From assembly GCA_024697705.1 (NCBI GenBank), contig JAILFF010000294.1:1-15898 (forward strand): DNA of 15,898 bases, in the 5' to 3' direction. The notes under the pieces are model-generated. The model ran no database searches. It was not told where the DNA came from and saw nothing but the letters and a program-made list of their open reading frames with translations. Shown one piece after another: positions 1-7,349 of the stretch. The translations under genes were made by a program, and so were the position numbers. Within the stretch, counting starts at the first letter, position 1; every line of letters begins with the position of its first letter. The stretch is from Ruminococcus sp. Its GTDB lineage: Bacteria; Bacillota; Clostridia; Oscillospirales; Ruminococcaceae.

Positions 1-1376
1 TTTCCGTAGCAGCGCTGCCACAAAATGTACTCGCCCGCGTAATCTGTCTGATCGACATAGTGAGCCAGCCAGACGGGACGGTGATAGGCGTTGTCCCAGA
101 AATTTTCCAGGAAATTCTTGCTGCTGTAAAGCATGGTCTCCTGACCGTAAAGCGAAAGCTCGTCGGCGAAAGCCTCGAAAAGCTCGTTCAGGTCGTCGAT
201 GCTCATGCCGTAGCTTTGGAAATGCTCGAAGTCCTCCCAGTCGAAGGCTATCGGGAAATCGAGCTTGCGCCCCGCGAGAAGACCCGCTATCCATCGCGCA
301 TGGTCGCGGACGTCGTCGGGGTTATTGTCCTCGCTGTAAAAATATATACCGACAGGGATACCCGCAGCGGTGGCGTTGTCGATATTTGACATATAATAAT
401 TGTCAAGAGTCATGCCTTCGATATCGCCGCAGGCAATTCGCATGATGACGAACTCGCAGCCCGCTTCCTTGACGGCATTGAAATCAATGCTCCCCTGCCA
501 CTGGGAAACGTCGATGCCGAAGGCGCGGTTCTCTCCCGCGTAGGCGCTGCGGAATTCCTCAAAGCTCATGCCGTCGCCCGTCATGCTGTCGTACACGGGC
601 GGGTCGATGCCGACATACACGGTAAGCGACCAGCTGTACGAATTGTCGCTCGAATCGGTAAGCGTGGCTGTTATCTCGTAGGCGCCCGCGGTATTCGTGT
701 CCACCACGCCCTCGTAGGAGAGCTTCGGGCTGCGGTCGTAGTTATCGGCGTAGCTTATGTAATTGTCAAGATCGAAATAGCTGCCCATCGGCACCGAAGC
801 GCCGTCGCCCGTACCCAGAACTATCGGCGCACGGGTATCATGCACCGTGTAGCGGACGGTCGCGCTGTATGTCTCGCCGCCGTACTTAAGCGGTATCGAA
901 GCCTCGTGCTTGCCGAGCGAACGGGTATCTACAAGCGCGTCGGGCTGCAAAAGCTCGGCGTTGGTGCGCTCGATGAAGTCGCGCATCTTTACCTTGGAGT
1001 AGACCTCCGGCGTATCGTTGTAGTTAAGTATTATCTCCCCCGAACGGTCGCCCGAGGCACCGTCGGCGGATGAGCTTGAATCAAGGTCGGTAACTGCCTT
1101 TTCCTTCTTGTTCTTCTTTTTCCCCGAAACGGCAGGATCGGCTGACGACGAGCTGTCTCCAAGCTCCGTAACGGCGCTGATGCCGAAAGACGAGCTATCG
1201 GACGAGCTGTCAGACCTGTGTTCGGTGCCGACCTCGGTTACGGCAAGCTCCCTGTTTACCGACAGCGAAAGCTCCTCCCGCGAGGGCATATCCGCAAAAT
1301 CAATAGGCTGTATCTCGTTCCCGCAGGAACACAGCATAGCAGCCGCGGCGCACAAAGCCGCGATCTTCTTTTTCAT
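1..1376 (-). CDS. Surface lipoprotein with Ig-like domain and GH25 lysozyme domain (3' end outside window)
   Basis: About 458 residues are visible; the C-terminus lies beyond the left edge. A basic start (MKKK) and an Ala-rich core lead to a lipobox, L15-C16-S17-C18, so the protein should be exported and lipid-anchored at Cys18. Residues about 30-120 are a low-complexity Ser/Asp-rich linker with a KKKNKKEK patch. Residues about 170-265 resemble a bacterial Ig-like/DUF5011-type domain (Asp-Thr-Arg-Ala-Pro opening, G-A-Y-E-I-T-A-T-L-T-D strand). From about 285 the GH25 muramidase fold begins: F-G-I-D289-V-S-Q-W-Q opening strand, and an F-D379-W-E381-D motif matching the D-x-E catalytic pair of the family. 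Expected reaction is hydrolysis of the MurNAc-GlcNAc bond in peptidoglycan. The start ATG at 1374-1376 follows a GGAGAAGGAAAG ribosome site. Confident family call; substrate (own or foreign wall) not determinable. Confidence 0.9.
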   Translation of the reverse strand, partial: MKKKIAALCAAAAMLCSCGNEIQPIDFADMPSREELSLSVNRELAVTEVGTEHRSDSSSDSSSFGISAVTELGDSSSSADPAVSGKKKNKKEKAVTDLDSSSSADGASGDRSGEIILNYNDTPEVYSKVKMRDFIERTNAELLQPDALVDTRSLGKHEASIPLKYGGETYSATVRYTVHDTRAPIVLGTGDGASVPMGSYFDLDNYISYADNYDRSPKLSYEGVVDTNTAGAYEITATLTDSSDNSYSWSLTVYVGIDPPVYDSMTGDGMSFEEFRSAYAGENRAFGIDVSQWQGSIDFNAVKEAGCEFVIMRIACGDIEGMTLDNYYMSNIDNATAAGIPVGIYFYSEDNNPDDVRDHARWIAGLLAGRKLDFPIAFDWEDFEHFQSYGMSIDDLNELFEAFADELSLYGQETMLYSSKNFLENFWDNAYHRPVWLAHYVDQTDYAGEYILWQRCYG

Positions 1377-1432
1377 TAAAACTTTCCTTCTCCAATCTGA
1401 GCGTAAAGCCATCAAAACATCGGACAAAGTCT

Positions 1433-1461
1433 ATTATACCACAAAGCCTGACCCTTGTCAA
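1433..1461 (-). promoter_or_regulatory. SigA-type promoter of the GH25 lipoprotein gene
   Basis: Read on the minus strand, TTGACA (1456-1461), a 17-base spacer and TATAAT (1433-1438) form a perfect consensus promoter, with TGG directly before the -10 (extended -10). Transcription should begin near 1426, giving a leader of about 50 bases before the ATG at 1376. No intrinsic terminator with a T-run was seen between this promoter and the upstream phosphatase gene, so some read-through into the lipoprotein gene is possible. Confidence 0.88.
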
Positions 1462-1519
1462 TAGCGTATTCCGGCGCTTTTTTCGGGAATCGGTCTTGCA
1501 CCGTCCGCGGGAGCGGTAT

Positions 1520-1990
1520 TCAATTCTTTTTCGCTTTTATTCTCTCGATCTCGTGTATTATTTTCTGCGACCATTCGTCATCCTGTCCTCCGACAAGAAA
1601 GACGTTGAATCCGTAGATCTTACCGTTCTGATAAACGGATATATCATCATCTATGTGCAGATCGATCCTGTACTTGCTCGGATATTTGGAAGGCATACCC
1701 TCCGCATGACCCGCCTGCACTTCTTTTGCGTGTTTTTCGCCGTTGATAACATTATCAAGCACGATCCCGTAGCTTTTGAAAAGCCCGCGGATATACCTCT
1801 CGGAACGAAATGAAGTAGTGTAGATCCACAGCTTTATGTTCTGTTCCCGAATATATCTCATAAGCCCGACCGTCCCGAGCCGCAGTCTTTCTTTGTAGAT
1901 GATATTCTTGGGAAACTTTAACGGCGCTTCGGTTTTAAATTTATTTTCGGATACAAACAAGGTATCGTCCAAATCAAAGGACACGATCAT
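1520..1990 (-). CDS. Small HAD-superfamily phosphatase-like hydrolase
   Basis: A 156-residue protein. The start is set at the internal ATG (1988-1990) because GGAGGG (1996-2001) sits six bases upstream; an in-frame ATG ten codons earlier lacks such a site. HAD motif I is F-D6-L-D8-D-T-L near the N-terminus (nucleophile Asp6, acid/base Asp8). A motif II-like Y-T-T-S follows after a beta strand (LWIYTTS), a Lys-containing segment (NGEKHAKE) is a candidate motif III, and H-I-D-D-D is motif IV. The cap is minimal, so this is a compact HAD protein. Family members hydrolyse phosphomonoesters of small metabolites or phosphoproteins; substrate cannot be read from sequence. The gene is monocistronic from its own promoter and is divergent from purA. 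Confidence 0.85.
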   Translation of the reverse strand: MIVSFDLDDTLFVSENKFKTEAPLKFPKNIIYKERLRLGTVGLMRYIREQNIKLWIYTTSFRSERYIRGLFKSYGIVLDNVINGEKHAKEVQAGHAEGMPSKYPSKYRIDLHIDDDISVYQNGKIYGFNVFLVGGQDDEWSQKIIHEIERIKAKKN

Positions 1991-2045
1991 AATATCCCTC
2001 CGATCAAATCCAAAAGTCACTTACAGCAAAGAGTATCTGCTTTTG

Positions 2046-2074
2046 ATTATATCATACAGCACGCGAAAAAGCAA
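2046..2074 (-). promoter_or_regulatory. Promoter of the HAD hydrolase gene
   Basis: On the minus strand, TTGCTT (2069-2074), a 17-base spacer and TATAAT (2046-2051), with TGA just before the -10 (extended -10). Predicted start of transcription is near 2039, leaving a leader of about 50 bases before the GGAGGG ribosome site. Confidence 0.8.
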
Positions 2075-2121
2075 TACCCTTTTTTCTGTACGATACACAT
2101 GATACGATAGAACGCCGTTCT

Positions 2122-2317
2122 TTTACGGAAAACCGGTTTTGCTTTGTTTTTCGGTATGCCCGCAGGAACACCGTAAAAACAATCACCCCATAGACAAATA
2201 AGTTATTTTGCGTTTACGGAGAAAGCCGCGTAATACCGTCGTTTTACCGTAAATACACCGATTGCGTTTACGCAAACCCCACGTAATTACAGCTTTTTTA
2301 CCGTAAACGCAAAATAA
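2122..2317. repeat. Cluster of CCGTAAA motifs with a perfect 17-bp inverted repeat
   Basis: This 200-base noncoding stretch between the divergent HAD and purA promoters carries five exact copies of CCGTAAA or its complement TTTACGG: 2122-2128 (-), 2171-2177 (+), 2213-2219 (-), 2247-2253 (+), 2301-2307 (+). The third and fifth copies lie inside a perfect 17-bp inverted repeat, TTATTTTGCGTTTACGG at 2203-2219 and its reverse complement at 2301-2317, with 81 bases between the arms. A near-palindrome TTGCGT-TT-ACGCAA (2262-2275) lies between them. It may be a binding array for a regulator or a decayed small inverted-repeat element. No coding potential was seen here. Confidence 0.75.
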
Positions 2318-2341
2318 TAATTATACTTGGGAACCGGCTGC

Positions 2342-2368
2342 GTCTGCGGTACGGTGTGTATCGCAGAC
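2342..2368. repeat. Strong 11-bp hairpin upstream of the purA promoter
   Basis: GTCTGCGGTAC (2342-2352), a 5-base loop, and GTATCGCAGAC (2358-2368) form an 11-bp stem with one G-T pair. It lies about 80 bases upstream of the purA -35 box, so it is not in the purA transcript. It has no T-run on either side and is not a convincing intrinsic terminator. Role unknown. Confidence 0.6.
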
Positions 2369-2447
2369 CGCTTGCGGGCGCGCACGAACATGATCGCGGC
2401 ATCAGGCATAATTTGTGCGTATTTTTGTAATTTTTATGAATTACCCC

Positions 2448-2476
2448 TTGACAAACCGCTCAAAAGGTGTTATAAT
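2448..2476 (+). promoter_or_regulatory. Perfect consensus promoter of purA
   Basis: TTGACA (2448-2453), a 17-base spacer and TATAAT (2471-2476), with TGT immediately upstream of the -10, match the SigA consensus exactly plus an extended -10. Start of transcription is expected near 2483, which gives a purA leader of about 58 bases. Strong constitutive expression is inferred. Confidence 0.92.
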
Positions 2477-2484
2477 AATTAGTT

Positions 2485-2508
2485 GTGGCGGGTGAACGTC
2501 TCCGCCGC
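2485..2508 (+). other. Small hairpin in the purA leader
   Basis: GTGGCGG (2485-2491) can pair with CCGCCGC (2502-2508), with one G-T pair, over a 10-base loop. It would be at the very 5' end of the purA mRNA and ends 15 bases before the ribosome site AAAGGAA (2524-2530). It may protect the 5' end. It is too short to be a purine riboswitch. Confidence 0.45.
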
Positions 2509-2540
2509 AGTTTCCGTAATATGAAAGGAATGATATATTA

Positions 2541-3827
2541 ATGGTAAGAGCAATCGTAGGCGCTTCATGGGGCGACGAGGGCAAGGGCAAGATCACCGAT
2601 ATGATGGCTCAGGAGTCCGATATCGTCATCAGATTCCAGGGCGGCGCCAATGCGGGTCACACTATACACAATCACTATGGCAGATTCGCGCTGCATACTC
2701 TGCCGTCGGGCATTTTCTACGACCACACCACCAACATCATCGGCAACGGAGTGGCACTCAATATCCCCATTCTTTTCAAGGAACTGGCGGACATCACTTC
2801 GCAGGGCGTTCCCGCTCCCAAGCTGCTCGTTTCCGACAGAGCGCAGATGGTAATGCCCTATCACATCGACTTCGACAAGTTCGAGGAGGAAAGACTCGGC
2901 AAGGCAAGCTTCGGCTCCACCAAGTCGGGTATCGCTCCCTTCTATTCCGATAAGTACGCAAAGATCGGCTTCCAGGTGCAGGAGCTTTTCGACGAGGAGG
3001 CGCTCAAGGTAAAGATCGCCCGCGTTCTCGAAACGAAGAATATTCTTCTGAAGCACCTCTACAAAAAGCCGCCCATCGACGCGGACGAGCTTTTCGAGAC
3101 ACTTATGTCCTACAAGAAAATGGTAGAGCCCTATGTTTGCGACACCTCCGCTTTCCTCTGGAAGGCTATTCGGGAGGGCAAGAACATTCTGCTCGAAGGT
3201 CAGCTCGGTTCGCTCAAAGACCCCGATCACGGCATTTACCCGATGGTAACTTCTTCTTCGCCGCTCGCGGGCTACGGCGCTGTCGGCGCGGGAATCCCCC
3301 CCTATGAGATCAAGCAGATCGTTACCGTTGTCAAGGCTTATTCATCGGCGGTAGGCGCGGGCGCTTTCGTTTCCGAGATATTCGGCGATGAGGCTGAGGA
3401 GCTCCGCAAGCGCGGCGGCGACAAGGGCGAATACGGCGCAACTACGGGCAGACCCCGCAGAATGGGCTGGTTCGACTGCGTTGCCAACAGATACGGCTGC
3501 CGTTTGCAGGGCACTACCGACATCGCATTCACTGTCGTTGACGCGCTGGGCTATCTCGACAAGATACCCGTATGCGTAGGCTATGAGATCGACGGCGTTG
3601 TTACCGAGGACTTCCCGACCACCGGCAAGCTCGAAAAGGCAAAACCCGTTCTCGAAGTGCTTGACGGCTGGAAGAGCGACATCAAGGGCATAAGAAATTA
3701 TGACGAGCTGCCCGAGAACTGCCGCAAGTACATAGACTTCATCGAAAAGAAGCTCGGCTTCCCGATAACTATGGTGTCGAACGGACCCAAGCGCGAGGAC
3801 ATGATGAAGCGCACTCCCAAGCTCTGA
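2541..3827 (+). CDS. purA: Adenylosuccinate synthetase (divergent clade)
   Basis: 428 residues, the normal length for PurA. It joins IMP and aspartate using GTP to make adenylosuccinate, the first committed step from IMP to AMP, in the cytoplasm. The N-terminal P-loop W-G-D12-E-G-K-G-K contains the catalytic Asp. G-G-A-N-A-G-H40-T carries the catalytic His. T-T-G-R-P-R-R-M-G-W (301-310) matches the family's T-T-G-R-x-R-R-x-G-W motif. D-H-G-x-Y-P and V-T-S-S are present. Two IMP-binding segments depart from the usual form: G-S-T-K-S-G-I-A-P in place of G-T-T-x-x-G-I-G-P, and E219-G-Q-L-G in place of E-G-A-Q-G. Asp12 is kept, which argues against phage-type PurZ. The start follows AAAGGAA with about 10 bases spacing. 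It is a single-gene unit with its own promoter. Confidence 0.93.
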   Translation: MVRAIVGASWGDEGKGKITDMMAQESDIVIRFQGGANAGHTIHNHYGRFALHTLPSGIFYDHTTNIIGNGVALNIPILFKELADITSQGVPAPKLLVSDRAQMVMPYHIDFDKFEEERLGKASFGSTKSGIAPFYSDKYAKIGFQVQELFDEEALKVKIARVLETKNILLKHLYKKPPIDADELFETLMSYKKMVEPYVCDTSAFLWKAIREGKNILLEGQLGSLKDPDHGIYPMVTSSSPLAGYGAVGAGIPPYEIKQIVTVVKAYSSAVGAGAFVSEIFGDEAEELRKRGGDKGEYGATTGRPRRMGWFDCVANRYGCRLQGTTDIAFTVVDALGYLDKIPVCVGYEIDGVVTEDFPTTGKLEKAKPVLEVLDGWKSDIKGIRNYDELPENCRKYIDFIEKKLGFPITMVSNGPKREDMMKRTPKL

Positions 3828-3865
3828 TAGGCTGACGGTAAAATAACAATAATCATAAGTAATCC

Positions 3866-3935
3866 CCCTGCTGTTTAGGTCGGTACTAATATAGAAGTTT
3901 TAGGGCAACTATTATGTAAAGACCTATACAGCGGG
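3866..3935. repeat. Long imperfect inverted repeat in the purA-jetD gap
   Basis: The arms 3867-3881 and 3921-3935 can pair over 15 positions with one T-T mismatch and one G-T pair, enclosing a 39-base AT-rich loop. It sits 40 bases after the purA stop and just before a separate intrinsic terminator. It could be a 3'-UTR structure or the edge of the acquired defence island. The rest of the 3828-4106 gap holds the terminator and promoter listed separately. Confidence 0.6.
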
Positions 3936-3946
3936 CTATTAAACAG

Positions 3947-3986
3947 AACAGGCAGATACTTCACTATGAGGTTTCTGCCTGTTTTT
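3947..3986 (+). terminator. Intrinsic terminator after purA
   Basis: AACAGGCAGA (3947-3956), a 17-base loop and TCTGCCTGTT (3974-3983) run into TTT then GTT. The 10-bp stem plus T-rich tail is a standard Rho-independent terminator. It isolates purA from the jet operon. It also shows that an upstream in-frame ATG at 3966, inside this hairpin, is not the jetD start. Confidence 0.85.
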
Positions 3987-4036
3987 GTTATGATAACGCT
4001 CGATCTTGTAAAAACCTCTTTCTTGCAACTGATATC

Positions 4037-4065
4037 TTGCATTTTCGGACAAATTATGCTACAAT
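4037..4065 (+). promoter_or_regulatory. Promoter of the Wadjet operon
   Basis: TTGCAT (4037-4042), a 17-base spacer and TACAAT (4060-4065), preceded by TGC (extended -10). Transcription should start near 4072, leaving a leader of about 35 bases before the jetD ATG at 4107. No operator-like repeat is evident around it. Confidence 0.82.
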
Positions 4066-4106
4066 ATGTATATACTATTCTATGTTCGGTTCAGAGGTGG
4101 CAATGT

Positions 4107-5129
4107 ATGAGTAAGCCCGGTAATACACTATATAAAGCATTGCAGGAGTTTCCTCGTAAACGGATCACATTAGAGGAACTCGGCAGATTCTGCACGGATT
4201 CCGAACACCTCTATGAACAGATCAAAGAGCTGACCGATAAAGGTATATTAGTGCCTGTCAAGAGCAGCGGAACAAACGGAAATCAGAAGAATCCGTTGTT
4301 TATGCGATATACTGTTTGCATTGAGAACACGAAACAGGTATCACCGGATGAGATTTATGCACTTCATCCGAGACTATCGGCAAATGGGTATCTGCTTCGC
4401 AATCGAATACAATTTGTCAATAACAGAGCGTTTTTGTGCCGATTAAGCGAGTGGCTTACCGATTACAAGGGCAATGATATGATGTCGAGGCGTGAGCGTT
4501 CCTTTGCCATCTTCGGTGAAGAAAAGGAATTGGATAACCATTTGAGATTATTGGAAGCTGTCGGTATCTCGGGAGACACGCTTCGATATTACGAAACGCC
4601 CGAACAGTGCTTTTCGGATTATATCCCCGTCCGAAAGCGGGAAATGACATTGCTTATCTGCGAAAACAAGGATATCTGGTTCAATATCCGCCGCCTTATG
4701 TACGAATCCGAAGCTGACACATTATTTGATACTCAGATCGACGGCGTGATATTCGGGCAGGGAAATGACGTTACAGGTAAAGACAAATTCCGTTCCTATG
4801 CCGCCTTTTTGGGTGCTGATGAAGTCCGTTTTCTGTACTGCGGAGACATAGACAGAGCCGGCTTTGATATCTTTCTGCGTCTTTGCAAAGCGGCAGAAGA
4901 ACTGCATATCGAATTATTCTTGCCTGCATATCGGAAAATGCTGGAGCTGAGCCGTAACATTCAGCTGCCCGACAGCGAGGATAAACGATCCATCATACCC
5001 GAAATGTCCGGGATACTGCCCGGGTTTTTGGCTGATGAACAGGAACAGATCACACAGATATTGAACGATAATAAGCGTCTGCCGCAGGAGATTCTTTCGT
5101 ATCCAGTACTGGCAGACAACATGAGGTAA
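4107..5129 (+). CDS. jetD: Wadjet JetD: Toprim-fold DNA nuclease subunit
   Basis: 340 residues from the ATG at 4107, chosen because AGAGGTGG (4094-4100 region) precedes it and the promoter lies just upstream; a longer in-frame reading would start inside the purA terminator. Residues 1-70 look like a winged-helix/arm region. Residues about 125-141 carry S-R-R-E-R-S-F-A-I-F-G-E-E-K-E-L-D, a hallmark block of the JetD family. The C-terminal half is a Toprim domain: L-L-I-C-E186-N-K supplies the metal-binding Glu, and Y-C-G-D247-I-D249 the D-x-D pair. In characterised Wadjet systems JetD cuts circular DNA after it has been extruded by JetABC. It is first in the operon, four bases before jetA. All expected active-site residues are visible. 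Confidence 0.9.
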   Translation: MSKPGNTLYKALQEFPRKRITLEELGRFCTDSEHLYEQIKELTDKGILVPVKSSGTNGNQKNPLFMRYTVCIENTKQVSPDEIYALHPRLSANGYLLRNRIQFVNNRAFLCRLSEWLTDYKGNDMMSRRERSFAIFGEEKELDNHLRLLEAVGISGDTLRYYETPEQCFSDYIPVRKREMTLLICENKDIWFNIRRLMYESEADTLFDTQIDGVIFGQGNDVTGKDKFRSYAAFLGADEVRFLYCGDIDRAGFDIFLRLCKAAEELHIELFLPAYRKMLELSRNIQLPDSEDKRSIIPEMSGILPGFLADEQEQITQILNDNKRLPQEILSYPVLADNMR

Positions 5130-5133
5130 GAGC

Positions 5134-6660
5134 ATGATCTCAGCAGAATCCAAGGAACTATTGCAGGATTTTGAGAAACGTATGCGATTCGTGAATCTCA
5201 TCAAATACTGGCTGCAAAGAAAAAAGCCGACGGAGATCAGCGAATTATTGCATAACGATGATGACAAGACCGATAATCTGATACTTATGGTAATGGTTTT
5301 TATCATGGACAGTACGCTTCGTTACGGTGAACGCTGCACTAAGCAGGATATCACAGCATTTCTGCGAGAACTCGCCGATGTGTACGGTTATGAACCGGAA
5401 TCGGCAAAGCTCCTTGCCGATTATATCGTTACAGATGTCCTGCAAAGCAATGGAAAGGTACGTTCATTCGATACCTTTTACAGTGGTGACGAACAATTCA
5501 GAGATCAGCGCTCGCTTATTCTCCTTGAACAGCAAAGCGGAAGCTATGTTCTGACAAATGAAGCATACGAATTTCTTTTCCGAACCAAAGAGATCGACAA
5601 TGAGCTGGATTTCTCTGTCAACCGCTTCAAGTTACAGGAATTTATCAAGAGAGGTAACTACGGGAAAGCGCTTCGGGAGAGCCGTGAGCTGGTCAGCAGG
5701 GTGAGGAATCTGAAAACAAGAATGGACGATTTTATGCTTCGGTGCAGAACCAATATATCCGAAGTATCCATTGACGAATACGAGGAGATCGTCACGCAGG
5801 TCAGGGATTCCTTTGAGGACGAAAACAAACAGCTCAGTGATATCCGTACACTCATATCGGCAAAGCTGCAAGCGATCGCAGATGCCCATATCAATCAGGA
5901 GGACAATATAGGGCAGACAGAACAAGAGATACGGGAGATCCTTGATAACATTGATACAGTCATAAGCGAGCAGAGCCGTGTTTTCAATCAGAAATTCTCA
6001 CTTTCCGAGCTGTATGCCGATCTGTTGGATGACAGCTTTTCTTATTTGCAGGCAGGCCGCTTTGACCTTGAGCAGGAATTATTGCTTCCCTTGCAGAAAA
6101 TGCAGCTGCAAGATTCCAAAAATCTCGGAAAGCTGTTTGCTCCGCTTTATAGTCCTTCATTTTCGCATCTGTTTGCTCTTGATTTCTTTTACAGCAGGCA
6201 GAACGCCATCAGAGAGAGCAGCAGAGATGACGGCATTGATATCGCAAACGAGGATATTACCGAAACGGCGGCTGATATCAGAAACAAGCGATATGTTGAG
6301 ATCATTCGGGGGTTACTGACTTATGCGGATAAAAACGCCGTTTTCCGTTTCAGCGAATATCTTTCAACTGTACCGAAAGAGCAGATGCAGGAGCAATTAC
6401 AGGAAAAATCGCTGCCCGATGTCATGTTAAAGCTCTATGGAATGGGAGAAATAGATGTAGCAGGTTGGCGTTTGGCACAGCAGGATATCATCGAGCCGGT
6501 AGGCGAATTTGACCTTTCCTACTGTTTGAGCGAGCTGCCGGAGAAATTAGTGCAGATGCAGACTATACTGCTACATAAGCTTGATGAAATTATCACATTG
6601 TCTGATGATACAGAGAACCGTATCAAAATAAATGATTTTAAGATCGAGGTGAGACGATGA
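5134..6660 (+). CDS. jetA: Wadjet JetA: kleisin-like (MukF/MksF-type) subunit
   Basis: 508 residues; the ATG at 5134 follows GAGGTAAG (5123-5130), four bases after the jetD stop. The N-terminal 150 residues are predicted helical/winged-helix (R-M-R-F-V-N-L-I-K-Y-W-L, then Y-V-L-T-N-E-A-Y-E-F-L-F-R-T-K). A long charged helical middle (about 180-290) follows, then a helical C-terminal part. This matches the layout of MukF-like kleisins, which bridge the SMC heads and bind the MukE-like subunit. The assignment rests mainly on position and architecture beside certain JetC and JetD genes, because the sequence family is fast-evolving. The stop overlaps the jetB start (ATGA), implying translational coupling. 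Confidence 0.85.
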   Translation: MISAESKELLQDFEKRMRFVNLIKYWLQRKKPTEISELLHNDDDKTDNLILMVMVFIMDSTLRYGERCTKQDITAFLRELADVYGYEPESAKLLADYIVTDVLQSNGKVRSFDTFYSGDEQFRDQRSLILLEQQSGSYVLTNEAYEFLFRTKEIDNELDFSVNRFKLQEFIKRGNYGKALRESRELVSRVRNLKTRMDDFMLRCRTNISEVSIDEYEEIVTQVRDSFEDENKQLSDIRTLISAKLQAIADAHINQEDNIGQTEQEIREILDNIDTVISEQSRVFNQKFSLSELYADLLDDSFSYLQAGRFDLEQELLLPLQKMQLQDSKNLGKLFAPLYSPSFSHLFALDFFYSRQNAIRESSRDDGIDIANEDITETAADIRNKRYVEIIRGLLTYADKNAVFRFSEYLSTVPKEQMQEQLQEKSLPDVMLKLYGMGEIDVAGWRLAQQDIIEPVGEFDLSYCLSELPEKLVQMQTILLHKLDEIITLSDDTENRIKINDFKIEVRR

Positions 6661-7349
6661 AGCCCGAAAGTCTGAGACTGTTTGCAAAACTCATGGAAAA
6701 GGGATACATCACCCGTGAGCAGGATACTTCCTACTATGAAGATTACTGTGATGCCGACATCGCTTCCGAGCTTGCAATTATGGAGCAGGAGCTTGATTTC
6801 ACGCTTTACAGAACGAACGGCAGGCTTTATCTTCTGCCGAATCCGAGTAATGAATTGTTCTCGCAGGATAATAACGACTTTCGCCGCAGTGTCGGCAATG
6901 AAAAGCTGGAAGAGCTGTATTTGCTGAATTATATGGCTATCTTTCTTTTGCATGAGCTGTACGGCGGAAAAGGCAATACTCTGCAAACAAGATACTATAT
7001 CAAGGAATCCGATTTTCTGACCGAGTTTACGCAGCATTGCGAACAGGTACGAGCCGAGGGTGAGGCGCTGAAAAATGCTTCTGCTCAATATAGCATTGAT
7101 TTTTTGCGGCTTGCGGACAACTGGCTCGCAAAGCGCGGCGATGAATCCAATTCAGCAGATACAAAACACGGCTGTTTCATGAAGATAATCAGAAAGTTCC
7201 GTGATGAAGAATTATTATATGACGCGGACGGGGTATGGAAGCCGACGGTCAAACTGAACGATCTGATGCCGTACTATTTATCGCAGAACCGCATTGCGGA
7301 GATACACGCTATTTTGGAGGGAGGTACGTCTGATGCCGGCGATCCGTAA
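6657..7349 (+). CDS. jetB: Wadjet JetB: MukE/MksE-like winged-helix subunit
   Basis: 230 residues. The start ATG overlaps the jetA stop as ATGA and is preceded by GAGGTGAG. The protein is acidic and helical, with two likely winged-helix units (N-terminal K-G-Y-I-T-R-E-Q and Y-R-T-N-G-R-L-Y-L-L-P, and a C-terminal D-E-E-L-L-Y-D-A-D-G-V-W-K-P-T wing). This is the expected form of the KITE-type dimer that binds the kleisin and DNA. Its size and place between the kleisin and the SMC gene match JetB in known Wadjet loci. It overlaps jetC by 17 bases. Identified by context and fold-like features rather than a catalytic motif. Confidence 0.83.
   Translation: MKPESLRLFAKLMEKGYITREQDTSYYEDYCDADIASELAIMEQELDFTLYRTNGRLYLLPNPSNELFSQDNNDFRRSVGNEKLEELYLLNYMAIFLLHELYGGKGNTLQTRYYIKESDFLTEFTQHCEQVRAEGEALKNASAQYSIDFLRLADNWLAKRGDESNSADTKHGCFMKIIRKFRDEELLYDADGVWKPTVKLNDLMPYYLSQNRIAEIHAILEGGTSDAGDP
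7316..7324 (+). promoter_or_regulatory. Ribosome binding site that fixes the jetC start
   Basis: GGAGGGAGG lies inside the 3' end of jetB, eight bases before the ATG at 7333. An earlier in-frame ATG at 7294 lies upstream of this site and would add 13 residues without family-like sequence, so 7333 is the preferred start. Confidence 0.8.

Noticed and set aside
1462..1490. Possible terminator between the HAD and GH25 genes (AGCG...CGCT followed by T-run)
   Set aside because: The T-run is on the plus strand, opposite to both genes, and the stem is only four pairs.
2565..3230. 221-codon minus-strand open frame inside purA
   Set aside because: It is the antisense shadow of a certain purA gene, produced by its codon bias; no ribosome site or family motif.
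3966..4106. Upstream extension of the jetD reading frame beginning at an ATG at 3966
   Set aside because: That ATG lies inside the purA terminator hairpin and upstream of the predicted jet promoter. The ATG at 4107 has a good ribosome site.
7294..7332. Earlier in-frame ATG for jetC at 7294
   Set aside because: It lies upstream of the GGAGGGAGG site that serves the ATG at 7333, and the added residues do not look like an SMC N-terminus.
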